Below, piece by piece: positions 11,230 through 23,825 of a stretch of DNA of 64,000 nucleotides (position 1 is the first letter of the stretch; each line of letters opens with the position of its first letter). Both the position numbers and the translations under genes were made by a program. The stretch comes from Atriophallophorus winterbourni. Taxonomy: Eukaryota; Platyhelminthes; Trematoda; Plagiorchiida; Microphallidae. The stretch is from the NCBI GenBank assembly GCA_013407085.1, contig JACCGJ010011118.1:62001-126000 (forward strand). Reading direction: 5' to 3'. Below the pieces are notes generated by a model, which ran no database searches, was not told where the DNA came from, and worked only from the letters and a program-made list of their open reading frames with translations.

Positions 11230-12360
11230 ACTTTAAGGTAGTTGTTATTGTTGTTTGTCTGCTTTGCTCGAGGTTAACCATGGATGTACATCACGAACGC
11301 ATAGTGGTTTTATGCTGCACAGCGTTTCAGAAGGTTAAACGGGCCGAACAATCTCTCTCACAGTGCACACAGCGATGGGCAGTGCTCGATCGATCGGTTG
11401 CGGTTGCATTTTCACGGCGTGATCTACGTCCAGCAGTCAAAAGCTGTATCTGCTCTTCCTCAAACTGCAGACGATGATTCACACTATGCATCCAGAGTGA
11501 GCGGTCAAGATTAATGATGTTCCCAACTAGTAAGGTCAATGCCAAGTGCTTTCTTATCGCTTTCGCAGCGTATTTGTACCGCAATTGCGGTCTGCTCAAT
11601 GGTCAACTTCCTGAATAAGACCATTTTCCAATCTGCAAGCATGACCCAGTCAGCGAAGGTCGCACTGTCATCGTAAACCAGCTTTAGAAATCAACTCAGC
11701 ATTTGTTAATTTTTCCATCCACGTTATGTTCAAGATGCGAGGGATTTCTAAAACATGGAATGCATTAAGCTTCCGTTCGTGTCTGATGTGAATGGTCCAG
11801 GTTTCACTGCTTTACCCTGAATCATTTGGTGCGCACGCACTGTAAACCATCAGTTTGCGGTTGCCCCAGACGCGAGAGTTCAAACAAGGCCTAGGAATTG
11901 TTTGTTAATTATTATTGTCAATCTAAATGTTTTTGGATGCCGACGGAAAACAGTCAATTGGTGACTGGAGCAATGATAACTGCATCGGCGGCAAACAGCA
12001 TGTCACGGATAAGCAAAACCCTCACCGTTGTTTGTGCTTTAAAATTGCTTAGGTTAAAAAGCTTGCCATCACATCGTGTGCGTAGGTAAGCGCCATGTTT
12101 TCTAGTCTTTAAAGCGTGCTCCAGCAGCAGAGCAAAGTAAATGCCGAACAGCGTTGGAGCTAGAACACACCGCTTTGTAACGCCTCGGCGAATTTCAAAA
12201 GCTTTTGAACTGCGCCCGACAGAGCTTTACATACCAGAGTGCAAAGACTCAAAGTTTTGTAGGCAATCTTGTAGGGTAGCCTATAAGATCAAACGTGTTG
12301 GAAAAGCGCTTCTTGCTAAGGCCTTTGAATACCACAGTTAAGTCAACAGAAAACAGTCTC
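11230..12360 (-). mobile_element. RTE-type retrotransposon 3' fragment with zinc-finger tail
   Basis: The minus strand encodes a degraded RT C-terminus and a terminal motif C-x2-C-x3-C (H-R-C-V-H-C-E-R-D-C). The same arrangement recurs at 15790-16490 (+) and 29300-30540 (-). Several frameshifts and stops interrupt it. It is 5'-truncated. Confidence 0.65.
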
Positions 12361-12419
12361 TAAAGGTATACACGGTTCCCGATACTTTCCTTGAAGTTTT
12401 TTATGGTTGACCTATCACT

Positions 12420-12665
12420 TCAGATATGGTATGGTATGGTATGATAGCACAAGCCTGATCCAGGCAAAGTGCCGCACAGTGGGAGACTGCACGTGGGCTA
12501 AGATACCGCCAGGTTGCTCAGGCCTAGACAGCTATGAGGGTGAAATAGAAATGATAGTGAGACTCCAATGTGTTTCAGGATGCAGCTCACTACCGTTGGC
12601 CAATCAATTTAGCACAACGTTAGCCGCACAGAATAGAAATGCTGCACGTTTGCTATCCGCGCTAA
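12420..12665 (+). repeat. Dispersed ~245-bp repeat (family R)
   Basis: It begins after a (TATGG)n-like run with AAGCCTGATCCAGGCAAAG, followed by a CTAAGATAC block, GCCTAGACAG, GCAGCTCACTACCG and TTAGCCGCACAG. The same ordered blocks recur many times in the window in both orientations. No coding capacity and no clear polymerase III B box are visible. Confidence 0.7.
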
Positions 12666-13599
12666 ATTGAAATTTACAGTAACCTCTATCAGCTAAGTAT
12701 ACACTCGCAAAGTGTATCCCAAAATTGTCGTCAAAGGAAGTATTTTATTGGTAAAACTAAACATAAATCTAATTGCTCACTATGGACAAAAACGGAGTTA
12801 TAAACTACTCTTCATTAACAATAACGGAGTTGTGCAAATATATTATGTTACATTAGAAAGGCTAATTGCGGGTTTAGGCTCATGTTTGACTACAAAAACG
12901 ACTGTTGCATTTGGGAATAATTCTCAAAATTATCGTTATTTAGTATTCTGTTCAGAAACAATGAAATAAAAGTGGAACACTTGATTGGTTGAAAACATCA
13001 AAATAATTTTGACTCCAACGTCTTTGTTCTCCATGGTTCTAGATTTTCTATTCGTTAGTATTGATTTGTTTTAATTTTCCATTGAACGACTCAGAGCTAA
13101 CATTCAGAATGCGGTTTTATCCAAAAGCATGTTTTTTTTCTAATATGCCGATATTTCACTTGGTTTCACAGCTCACGTGCAATACATACCGAAACGTTTC
13201 AATGTTTTTAGCTAAAGAGGTATTCAGTTGTATCGCGATTTTGAATTTCGAATGAGGCTTAGAGGTCAACGAAAAATTAAATTTAGTAGACCTTAAAAAT
13301 ACGTGATGGCGTTTCCGATGGGTGCATGTTTGACTTCACTAGTAGTCTGAAATTAATCAATACGTACACATGAAGATGAATAGGAGGTCGGGTGCCGTTG
13401 AATTAACCGAAAGCCAAGATGAACTAGTGGACGATTATGCACGCTGATATGCTGCTGGTTTTATTATGAAGTTGCCGGGTTGCATGTGTGTGTAAGCAAA
13501 AGCTTAAATGTATAAATACAATTATGCCTGTATATATGCAACCAAATAAGTAGGTAAGTCTGTGTGTATACCTGATTCAAAGTGATTCAAAGTTGTAAT

Positions 13600-14030
13600 G
13601 GTCTAAAAAGCACATAGCTCAACAATAACCATAGGATGGAGTTATGAGGTATATACAATAATAAGAAGAACAGTGAAACTTATGTAGTATAAATCGTATC
13701 AAAATTTGGGTTCTCTTTCAAGTATTTGTCCAAATTAGCTTTAAAAATATCCAGGTTGGCTGAGTGAGTAACAGTGGAGGGGATGGTGTTCCATGTGAAA
13801 CCTACACGTAGAGCATACGAATATCTTCGACAGTTCAGTCTTGAAGTAGGAATAAGCACTGTAAGTTCATGTTTCTGACTGACACGGGGTGGCGAGCGTG
13901 TGAAACATTTGAACCAGGGATGGTTAGAGACGTGCACAATGTTGTACATCAGTATGAGGTCACCTCTTAGTCGACGACAGCAAAAGTCGAAAAGATTGAG
14001 ACACCTCAAACTTTCTTCAAGCGCATGCGG
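13600..14030 (-). mobile_element. CR1-type 3' fragment
   Basis: The minus strand reads a C-terminal CR1-like segment with L-R-G-D-L-I-L-M-Y-N-I-V-H, a W-N-T-I-P motif and a F-K-A-N-L-D-K-Y-L ending. It is 5'-truncated and directly abuts a hammerhead motif at 14037-14090. Confidence 0.65.
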
Positions 14031-14046
14031 ATCCTGATCTTACTGT

Positions 14047-14088
14047 CCCTACCTGATGAGTGCAAACAGCACGAAACTGGTCGTGGGG
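14047..14088 (+). ncRNA. Hammerhead ribozyme, well-preserved (family C)
   Basis: The order is CCCUAC, CUGAUGA, stem II GUGC/GCAC with loop AAACA, GAAAC, UGGUC, then GUGGGG. Stem I makes six pairs including one U-G. The predicted cleavage triplet is GUC after 14082. All core residues are present. The adjacent segment starts at ATCTTACTG, the same boundary as the insertion at 16018. Confidence 0.75.
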
Positions 14089-14164
14089 TGTGAATGACGG
14101 AAAAGCATGCAAATGAATTTTTTTTCTTCATATGGTTTAGCAGCCAGTCCGGATACAAGCTTTC

Positions 14165-14645
14165 AGAACTCAGAACTCAGAAAATTTTTTGGTAGAAAGA
14201 GCATTAAGCCTAACAATAACCATAGGATGACAAGGTATATGGAATATATAAAAAATATAAAATATCTCAAAAATGAATATGGACACTCCGCATACCGCAT
14301 GGTTCGTCATAAACTCATCGAGTTTGGAAGCGAAAACCTCAACAGATTCTGATCGTGTGATTTCTTCGGGCAAATAGTTCCAAGTGAAACAAATTCTTAC
14401 CGAGAAAAAATTACGACGTAGTTCCAATCGAGAATGCGGAATGCTTAAAGCCTTTGAATGTGTTCGTGTTCGAGTAAGGTCATTGGGCTTTAGAAAGTGT
14501 TTAAGGGGATGGTTTACAGAATGCAGGATTTTGAAGTTCAACATGTGGTCACTACGTATCCGCCGTTGGGTAAAATCGTGTAGGTTCAGTTTTAACATTC
14601 GCTCTGTGAAAGGCAAATTTGTGTACCGGGCGACCAACTTGTAGC
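14165..14645 (-). mobile_element. CR1 family A 3' fragment
   Basis: It matches the 3' end of the element at 24182-28460, including the E-F-M-T-N-H-A-V-C ending. Its 3' terminus carries tandem TTCTGAG repeats, a CR1-like tail. It lies head to head with the + strand copy at 14835-15737. Confidence 0.75.
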
Positions 14646-14654
14646 TCAACCTGT

Positions 14655-14830
14655 ATGTGTGTATGAACGTATGCATGAAATCACAAGCCAATATCCAAGC
14701 AAAGGATCGTAAAGTCATCGAATGTAAACGAGGTAAAGTACTATCTGGTTGCCCAGGTCCGGCAACGGTTACATGCAGCTCACTGCCAATGGCTAATCGA
14801 TTTAACTCCGTGGTGCCGCACAATGCAGAA
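14655..14830 (+). repeat. Degenerate family R repeat
   Basis: The order of blocks (AAATCACAAGCC, GGTTGCCCAGG, GCAGCTCACTGCC, GCCGCACA) follows the other family R copies, but with many substitutions. It separates two opposed CR1 copies. Confidence 0.5.
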
Positions 14831-14834
14831 TTAA

Positions 14835-15737
14835 TTTACATGTGCACAGCTGTGCAATATATGCAACGGGATCTAAGCATCTTATTTTGTTGGTCCCAGT
14901 TCAATGAGTTACCATTTAACCCTGCGAAATGTAAAATTCTACAGCTTGGAAATTCTCTGCACCACACGTATCAGCTTGGCACGCAAGATCTCGACTGGAC
15001 CACAGCAGAAAAAATCTTGGTATCTGGGTTTCGTTTAACCTTAAGCCTGGACATCATTGCTGGATGGTGTTCAATAAAACTTGCCGTATCTTGAGTTTTC
15101 TCAAAAGAATATTCCGGTTTATTACGCCCGAAACCCTACCCCTGGTAATTTACACGTATATACGTCCTCTTATGTAATATTTCATCCAAGCCTGGGCACC
15201 AGGGCTGATGAAGGATATCGAACTACTCGACAGGATTTATCATCGTGCTACAAAGTTGGTCTCCCGGTACAGAAATTTGCCTTTCACAGAGCGAATGTTA
15301 AAACTGAACCTACAAGATTTTACCCAACGGCGGATACGTAGTGACCTTATGTTGACCTTCAAAATCCTGCATTCTGTAAACCATCCCCTTAAACACTTGC
15401 TAAAGCCCAATGACCTTACTAGAACACGAACACATTCAAAGGCTTTAAGCATTCCGCATTCTCGATTGGATATACGTCGTAATTTTCTCTCCTTAAGAAA
15501 TTGTTTCACTTGGAACTATTTGCCTCAAGAAATCACACGATCAGAATCTGTTGAGGTTTTCGCTCTCAAACTCGATGAGTTTATGACGAACCATGCGGTA
15601 TGCGGAGTGTCCCTATTGATTTTTGAGATATTTTTTATTTATTATTTATTTTTATATGTTCCATATACCTTGTCATCCTATGGTTATTGTTTTAGCTTAA
15701 TGCTTTTTCTACCATACAATTTTCTGAGTTCTGAGTG
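14835..15737 (+). mobile_element. CR1 family A 3' fragment, opposite orientation
   Basis: The + strand encodes the end of the RT and the C-terminal domain. A reading frame from 15208 to 15738 runs from a T-K-L-V-S-R-Y-R-N-L-P-F-T block through W-N-Y-L-P to the family ending. The earlier part (14835-15110) is broken. It ends with TTCTGAG repeats at about 15722-15737. Confidence 0.75.
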
Positions 15738-15789
15738 ATGTACGTATTAACGTATGTATATTTGTAATTAAATAACTAACTTAAAGTGT

Positions 15790-16500
15790 ATGCAATTACC
15801 TGGGTATGTATGTAAGCAAGTGGACGGCCCACGGAAGACACGAACAGAAGCTGAATGCTTTCCATCTACGAAGCATCCGTCATATCTTGAACATATCGTG
15901 GATGAACACATTGACTAATGTTGAATTGCTTTCAAAAGCTGGTCTACAGAGCATGTTCACCCTATTACGGCAGCGCTGATTTGCGGTGGCTTGATCGTGT
16001 CTACAGAATGGAAAATGATCTTACTGTCTCCACCTGACGACGGCAAACAGCCAGAAACCGGTAGTAAATGTGTAAGGGATGGGGATGTGAGCAACACATT
16101 ACTTTGGAAAATGGCCATATTCCGAAAGAGCTACTCTGTGGTGAGTTGCAATTAGATAGTCGACCATTGGGAAGACCGCACTTGCGGTACAAAGACGTTT
16201 GCAAAAAAAGGTATGAAAGCGAGTTGGGAAGAACTTGCTCTTAACGGCTCACATTCGAGGCATTGTGTGAAACGTCGTCTGCAAGCTGGGGAAGAGCAGA
16301 TACAGCTCTTGTCTGTTGAACACAGATCACGCCGCCTGCGTGTAACTGACGGCCTACAACCGAGTTCTGCCTATCGTTGCAAGCGCTGCGGGAGAGATTG
16401 CTCCTCCCGAATCAGACTGCTTAGTCATTCAAAAAGCTGTAGAACATGAAAATTCATGCGATTGTGATGTCCATCCATGGTCGACATCGACCAATGGAGG
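15790..16500 (+). mobile_element. RTE-type 3' fragment with C2H2-like zinc finger
   Basis: The + strand keeps a frame ending at 16449 with C-K-R-C-G-R-D-C followed by H-S-K-S-C, a terminal zinc finger seen in several of the RTE fragments here. An 88-bp hammerhead retroposon with an 8-bp target duplication is inserted at 16018-16105. Confidence 0.7.
16018..16105 (+). mobile_element. 88-bp hammerhead insertion with target-site duplication
   Basis: GGAAAATG occurs at 16010-16017 and again at 16106-16113, exactly bracketing the insert, and removing the insert plus one copy restores continuity of the host RTE fragment. The insert starts ATCTTACTG and holds a hammerhead core at about 16029-16065: CUGACGA, GGC/GCC stem II with AAACA loop, GAAAC. 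Stem I is weak (CAC against GUA). Confidence 0.8.
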
Positions 16501-16509
16501 CCAACAACA

Positions 16510-17970
16510 TGTAGATAAGTAAGTATGTATGTTTGTTGGCATGTATTTATTTATATATGAATGTATTAATGAATGAATGTATATATGTATGCATGCAACT
16601 AAATGACTGAGCGAATAATTGAGTAATATTTTGTAGAATGAATGTGTGCATGATGATAGATTAAAGTTACTGACATTAGGTACTTGTCATGGTAAAGCTA
16701 TTGTTAACTGAGTAATTTAAACATTGAATGTTCTGATGAAAAATCAATATACCCGCCACGCTTTAATTGGAACAAGAATAAATTTGTCAACTTACTTAAT
16801 TTAACTTCTCAACAGGTTTGGAGTCTGTGGTGAGTCAATTTTGATCAACGTATACTGATTATGAAAAGTTGTAACTGCTGAAATAACCTTCGAGTTGTTT
16901 ATTTTTTGGCAGCAAAACTCGTAAGTGCCAACTTTAATTGTTTCGATTTAAGGCAGGACAAGCGAGCTCATTGGCGTTTCGCGAATTACTAAACTCTAAA
17001 TTAATCGTAACCCTATAACCAAATAAACAATTGTATGCAACAAAATTGAAATTGTTGTAAGTCATAAATAGCGCAAGATATAAAACAAAAACCACACGAA
17101 GTTATTCACTCATTTATTCATTCAAATGTAGGCGAATAGATTTATTTTAATTCGATATGTATACAAATCATGTACAAACATTTAGGCGTTTAAATTTTTG
17201 CGTTGAAAATGGCAAAACTATTTTTCCTTCCAGAAGCTTTCGGTCAACCGGACGTAGTAAGTTTTGAAATATAATGAGACACAAATTGTATGCCATGTGT
17301 CATTAAATTTATATCCAAGAATTTACATCAACCGATGTTAGTGAACACAGCATCGCTAGTTGCGAAGGGCCATGGTATGTTATTAACGCACTATCGGGTG
17401 TAAGCATGTTTTAATAAACAAACTAGAAGTGGCAATTAAGTACGAACGGTACGATTCTTATGAGCCTAAGTATTTTACATAAGCCAATTCACGAGGCTGA
17501 TGTTGATTCCCCAGTTCAGTAATTTGGGAATTCCATTCATACCGCACGTTTATCAATGACGTCAAATTTCGTTCTAGTTGTTTCATGCGAAGAGTACCAC
17601 AAACATGCATATCTTCTTTTTTGAATTGTAAGTAAGTTAATAAGGAATATGTTGTGAGCCTTCAATTCCCAAGTTGGATAAATTATACTTTTTCATTTCA
17701 TACTTTGCTTGCTTTGCCTCTCGCATTCCATTCGTATTTTGTTGTATAAAACTGTTGTTTTGATTTATGTTTGGCAGAAGGAGTCGGCTTACCAACCGCA
17801 CCAAATCAAGTTGGGTGAGTTCAGTTAAACCGATGGCGGGATCCATGTAAATATCAACTACGACCATGGCTTACTTTAGCTAAGATTCCTCCATTAAATT
17901 CATCTGACACCATGAAAATTGAAACTATTCCGCACTGCTTTTAATCTCATCCAAAGCAATAGCTGTGTGC
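16510..17970. other. Non-coding intronic stretch
   Basis: AT-rich sequence with short TATG-type runs near 16510-16590. I see no convincing reading frame or repeat match. It is interpreted as CBL intron. Confidence 0.5.
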
Positions 17971-17974
17971 ATAC

Positions 17975-18380
17975 CCATCGATTCAAAGTAATTCAAAGTA
18001 ATTCAAAGTTTTAATGGTCCAAAACGCAAATACTTTACAGTAACCACAGATTAAAAATATAGGGAATTCATAAAAACAACACAAATGTTTTATACATATG
18101 AAAAGTCAGCACGTGTATTCAGGTGCAAGGTTGGGTTTGGTCAACATATACTTGTCAAGTTCAGCCTTGAACATGTTCAGGCTTGTTGCGCAAATGATAT
18201 GTGGGGGCAGAGAGTTGCATAGAAAACAGACGCTGACAGCAAAGAAAAACCTTCGACAATTTGATCTGGAGTGTGAAATAATTAACTTGTAGCCATGCGA
18301 TCTGCTACCACGTGCTTCTTGTTTATTATTCACATATTGTGAATAATCGAATCTAACACACAATGCACAGGATACCACAT
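17975..18380 (-). mobile_element. CR1 family B 3' fragment
   Basis: The minus strand reads a W/C-N-S-L-P-P-H-I-I-C block and F-K-A-E-L-D-K-Y-M-L-T, then a 3' UTR shared with 60970-61270 (-) and 31900-32140 (+). It is 5'-truncated. Confidence 0.7.
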
Positions 18381-18389
18381 ATGATACAT

Positions 18390-20690
18390 ATTTCGACTAG
18401 CCGTATTTGGCATAGAAAAGTAAATTATCAGTCTTAATATTCGTTCCCTTGGTCATGAATTACGAATAGAAAACCGCCGTTAAATAACAATATTTTCCCA
18501 CACGCAAATCAAAATGTCCTAGTTGTAAGGATGACCAGAAAGTGAGTATTCGCCAGCGAATAAAGTTATTAAAAATGAAAAATAACTGTATTTGGAACGA
18601 TATATATTATTGTTAGGAATCAACACGATTGAAATCAGTCTTGAATATATAGCTCTGGATGATGTTTATTATTGGCCTTGTTGAGTATATTCTCGGTCCC
18701 ATTGATTGTTCTTATATATTTTCCAGAACTGTAAAGAGAAAACATTGTTTTGTTGCACCGCAGTTGAGAAAGCAATGAATTTGTGGTGTTGATCTCTATG
18801 TATTTTTCATCGCAGCTGCGCAAACGCAAGGCTTATTGAGACGTACACGCCTCGTCTAAGTTTTACTTTGTTTAAAATTGTGAGGATTGTGTAGCTTTAG
18901 GTCTATCCTTCTATATCGCTTTGTTTCTTGGATGCATAGAAGTTCAGTACTGGCTACCATCTATAGCTATTCCTATTGCAGATGGTGGTGCTCATGCATG
19001 AAGGCTTTCCAATTTTTCTAACAGAAAAAAGATATTTCTACCAATTGGTTGAGTTGTTCAACAAAAGGTCCGGGATGAACCCGCTCCGACTTCTCTTAAT
19101 ATCTTAAAGCTTATTTGCTAGGATGATATGCGCTATTTATCGGCTCAGTGGATCGGAATAAACAATAAGGGTCAACGGATGATGAAAATGAAATCCAGAA
19201 TTCTTGGAGTATATCAACAGGAATACTTTGGGAAACTCGGATTAAAATACTTACACGTAAATGTCTTACGATCGTGGAGACTAAAAACGAAGTTTCGATG
19301 TATTCTATTCAGTTTAAGAAGAAGAAATTGGCTTTTTCCGTATACATGGATTTTCATCAGGTACAAAAATTTTACCGTCATCACGTTACAATTTCTCGAC
19401 TGAACGATGCTTCTTGTTCGTCTTGATTGACCATTTCCACACATGGTCCAGTTTATTAGCAAATGCCTAAAATGTCACAACAATTCTCAGTTCTCGTAAT
19501 TGATTCAAAATTGCACGTCCAAAATTGACCTAAGTGGATACGAAAAAATGATGCACTTGGCCCAAAGATAGCGATAAAATTTAACGATAAAAGCGGGAAA
19601 GGGGGGTTTATTTTAGGCAAGGCAGATTTGAAGGCCCCGCGAAAATATTGATTTTTAAAGTGGAGTGATTATTTTCGTTTCCTATAAAACTTTATTTTGC
19701 TTGAATTTTCCTTAGATAGGAAAATAGATTGAATTCACGTGGAATTTACCGAATTGTGTTACTATCAAACTACCAGTAGCTGCTTAATTATATTACACGG
19801 TCGTATTTTGCTGCGTTATACATTAACAAAATTATTCTTAAGTTGCTTGGCTCGATACTGGCCATCATTAGAAGAAGATTGGCGCAACGTTTACTAATGC
19901 TCCCTTAAAATTTTATCAAGCTAACTGTAGAGTTATGATAGCATTCATTCTGTTAAAGAATAATCGATCATTTCTCATTTGTGTTAAATAACACAAAACG
20001 AAATGATGCATTATATACAGTTTGCTCTGATGTGTCGACTGAAATTCATTACCACGTATTCAGTGTTGTATTTGACTGATCATCTTTTGATTACTCTATC
20101 AATCACACCGCAGGAAGAGAAAGGATTCGCTATATTCAAGTCAGTGACCTAATTATTATTTGATCTAATCCAACCATTTATCTTTGATGCTAAATTTATA
20201 CTGTTTATAATATCCTTCAGTTATCCATATTCGAGAATGAGTGTACCCAATTTTAGATAATGAGAATTTGCTTGTCATTTTATATTGAGTTATTTCGAAT
20301 ATTTCCATACAACGTGATGGGACCTCAAAAGCGCGTTAATGAAATATGCACCTGTCAAACGAGAATTTGTAAATTCGAATTCACAAGATTCTTGTTTTGT
20401 GATGCGCCGAAAGGCGGTTTTCTGTAAGGCATCCGATAGCTCTTGGAGGCCACTCTTCGCTTGTATACCTTTCGCTCTATGCACTGACCCGAACCTGGTG
20501 GAATTGTACTCAAATAATGGCAACCATAATGGATTCGACCATGAAAAAGCACTGGGATGTTTTGCACTCAAACTTTCGATTAATTCAGAAAATAGAATTG
20601 ATTTTATATTTCGAGCTCCAGGCGTAGCAAATATCCACTAATTTTCTCTTTGGCTTTTCTTGATTCATATTCACGCTGTGTGTATTATCG
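18390..20690. other. Non-coding intronic stretch
   Basis: No protein family is recognised. Overlapping open frames at 20290-20641 on both strands are about 90-100 codons long but have no recognised motif or splice context, so I do not call a gene. Confidence 0.4.
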
Positions 20691-20900
20691 TTTGATAATT
20701 GATGACTATTCCTGTGAACTCCTGTTGGCGCATCGGGCTGCAACAACCCACGCCAGCGAACTCTGTCCTGGGCTGCTATTCCTCAGCTAGTCCATGGTCA
20801 TTCCGGACATCCTCGCTTCGATCACGACTGTCTTCTCCACGGATTGCTTAGGTCGTCCCACTTTCCTTTTACCTTGTTATTCCAGTTAGTTCTTGCTAGT
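20690..20900 (-). repeat. Possible non-LTR retrotransposon 3' remnant
   Basis: The minus strand reads a stretch like S-S-P-G-Q-S-S-L-A-W-V-V-A-A, which resembles the C-terminal tail of retrotransposon ORFs with W-L-R-type repeats. The match is short and interrupted by stops. Confidence 0.25.
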
Positions 20901-23390
20901 GAAGTTATCAGCTTGTTTGCGGAGTGTGTGGACCTAATCCACCCCTTTTCTTTTCTGCTGTCCTGATCAAGGGGGTTCTGGTTGGGGTTCTACGCATAGG
21001 TCTGTGTTTGAAATCTTCTCAGCAACTGATGTTAAGAATGTGGCGCAAGCCATGTGGCAAATTTGAAAATAATTGTTTCCACAAACGCTCATTTGTCTGC
21101 ATTTCCATCACACACTATACGACAGGTTTCGTGGTATTTGCCCTTAGCAGAAAGGGAAATTGCGATAAGGATCCGCATGCACTTAAAACGGTGGTAGAAT
21201 TGTAAATAAGTTTCTCTGGTATGCCGCTGTTGGATAATGGTTGTTAGGACAAACCTACTCAATCACATGTGCTCAAACTCATGTAGATTGGGTTTAAAAC
21301 AATTATCATGAACAAAAATGTTCTTTGTATCCATTTCGATCACAACAATTGTTTCCATTTTAAGGAGGAGATTTATTTTTATTACGTGAATTCTCCTTCC
21401 GTTTACGTGATTTGTATATATCACGGTTATAATTGATGCTGTTTGCTCAATGATTGCCGCAAGTCCTAACGCTCGATGTTCAGAGTTGATATTGATATAT
21501 ATTTCGAAGATACAGATACTGCAATATTTCACCATAAACTAGCTTATCTGCGATCGTATTAATGATACGGGTGTTCGCTTAATTGTGTCAAGCGAATAAT
21601 GCTTTATTTAGCGTTTAACGTTTGTAGTCCAACATTGAGTTTGAAACATGTCACGATGAACGACGATTGTTCAATTCTTTCAAGTCGGTTTCTTCGACAT
21701 CGAATGTATACTTGCCACTACCATTAGTTTGAGCTGATCATGAGTACACAGTTCGTGTATATGTTGCTTTTCTCGTTCATACGGCTGTACATGTCGATAT
21801 GCTATTACCATTCTGCCAATTTATGTTAGCAGATATTTGCGCGTATCCGACTGAACTGTGTTGTTTACCCAGTGTCTGTGTGAGCGTCTTCGACACATAT
21901 GAATATCAGCCACCCCGTTTAATTCCAATAGAACTGAATATAAGGTGTCATGCACAATGAGATACGACATTCAATGTGACACATGACACCGCCTTAATTA
22001 GTCGTTTGAAGCATATTGAAATAATTGTATGTTCAAATTGAAGTAAACAGAAAATGTTTAACGATAAGTTATATGCTTCCTCATTTTTTAATCATAGCAG
22101 CAATTTTATTGTCGATTACGCCACTGATCACCATTTTGTGCATTGATGATACCAGCAATAACAGAAATGACTGACAGAGATTCTGGATCATCTGCGTGGT
22201 AAGCAGTTTTCAAATTTTTATAAATGTACAGTAAAATAATTTGACCTCAAATTTATAGAACAGCTATTGGCTACGTATGTTGGGTCGCGAATAATGAGCA
22301 ACAGAAAGTTACAGCCGAAATTAAAGTAATTTTCTATAACGTGTATCTAACAGTTGGCCATGTAATTGAGAATTGTATATAAGTTCCATCGCTTCTGTAT
22401 GAATACAAATTTATGCAACTTCCAAGGGCAAACGCGACTAAATATCTCGTACAATCTCTTGGTATTAGATTATATTAAGCAAAATTCCATTTCAATTTGG
22501 ACCACTGACCTTTGTTTCCCCTGGGATGTTGTAGCGGGTATTTTTAGCTCAGGAATCGAACATTGGGTAATGTTCTTCTTGTTCGTCAATTATTGCAGCA
22601 GCGTTCACGATTATGACTAAAGCCAATGAATTTTCCGGTAGTTGAGCCTCGACAAGTCCTGAAATTGTGGTTTCAGTAATCAGTTATAGCCAGTTCAACA
22701 CAACAATTTATTGTCGCTTCAAACTGTAACATCCTTAAGAACATGGCAACTCAGAAGTAAAATGCTATGGATGACAAGCAACGACAGAAAGCGGATGGCA
22801 AACTATAGTTTCTCGCTTTGTGTAAACTGAAAGAGCACATGCACCCAATAGAACTAACTGTAGTCGTAATTTGGTGCGTCGTATGCCATGCATAATTTAG
22901 GGAAGATAATGTCAAGTCACCCAATGTCAAATCACGTGCTCGGTCCTAATGTTTAGTATATTGACAACGTCAATTCACCCCCTCAGGTCAACCATTCCCA
23001 TTTTAATTAGCTTGACCCAGAATCCCACAGCACAAGAGAACACCGATCGGTGAAGCCTTTATTGCGCGCATGAAAATCAATCACACGCGACATCTCCACT
23101 GTGTCTGCGCCAGCCATCACTATGATCTGAATTGCCAAGCGATTTCATGCCATGCCCTTTCCATCTGAAATCTCCTCAATCTCAATAGGTGCTGACTTTC
23201 TCAACATGCTTCTGCTTCAGAGCAGGTTTAGACTCATGCACTTTGCCCAGAACCCGAATTCGCGCGATTGTTGCCGCCGGCCTTTTCGGTGCTAACTACT
23301 CTCATGTTGTGCCGGTGGGCGTTTTGTATATCATTCGAAAGCTTGTTGTAGTCTTCGCCAATGCACATAATGCCTGTACAATAACACCAA
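20900..23390. other. Non-coding intronic stretch
   Basis: I see no coding or repeat structure here that I can support. The sequence is AT-rich and consistent with CBL intron. Confidence 0.4.
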
Positions 23391-23393
23391 CCC

Positions 23394-23650
23394 AGTCTGA
23401 AGAACAGTTCATAAACGCTTAATTGCGATCGGTCAAACGGTGGACGGTAGCCCAAGTCATTAAGGCGTGGGACTACAATGGTGATGGTCGGGGGTTCGAA
23501 TCCCGCCCCCGAAGCGGTGGATATGCACTGCTGATGAGCTCAAATATGAGCGAAAGTCGAGTCCAGTGCTTCCATTATGGACCGTCGTGATCAACTTTGT
23601 GAATAGTTCGATGGGCTTGTCACGGATGAGTAGTTACAAATATAAACAAC
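23394..23650 (+). mobile_element. tRNA-headed SINE with hammerhead (SM-alpha-like), copy 1
   Basis: The 257-bp unit has a tRNA-like head with an A-box-like block (AGCCCAAGTCATTAAGG) and a perfect B box, GGTTCGAATCC, at 23493-23503, followed by a hammerhead motif and a unique 3' part. Copy 2 at 23826 begins and ends at matching points. The combination of polymerase III promoter and hammerhead is the known architecture of schistosome SM-alpha. Confidence 0.85.
23525..23569 (+). ncRNA. Hammerhead ribozyme, SINE copy 1
   Basis: Stem I strands GCACUG and CAGUGC form six pairs, the core CUGAUGA is followed by stem II GCUCA/UGAGC, then GAAA and a GUC cleavage triplet ending at 23563. The stem III palindrome is damaged by one base compared with copy 2 (AGUCGAGU). 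Confidence 0.85.
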
Positions 23651-23825
23651 TTATTCTCCAAATATCGCTTAAAAAAACAGCAATGCCCATCAGATCTAAT
23701 CGGTGTTAGCTTACACTGTATCTAATGGGAAGACCTGACGCGGAGATCTGTTCAGTTGGTCGACCACAATAGATATTGCTGGCTCCTTCTGAACTTATCG
23801 GGCAAACAAAGCTACTCAAATGTGC

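Noticed and set aside
13061..13255. Open frame at 13.06-13.25 kb as a small gene
   Set aside because: Short, no family motif, no promoter or splice signal that stands out.
20290..20641. Overlapping open frames of about 90-100 codons on both strands
   Set aside because: Neither strand shows a known domain, and the opposing frames cannot both be coding. No gene is called.
23401..23520. Genuine tRNA genes at the SINE heads
   Set aside because: The B box is perfect, but the acceptor and anticodon arms do not close properly and the segment is followed by a conserved SINE body, so they are tRNA-derived heads, not tRNA genes.
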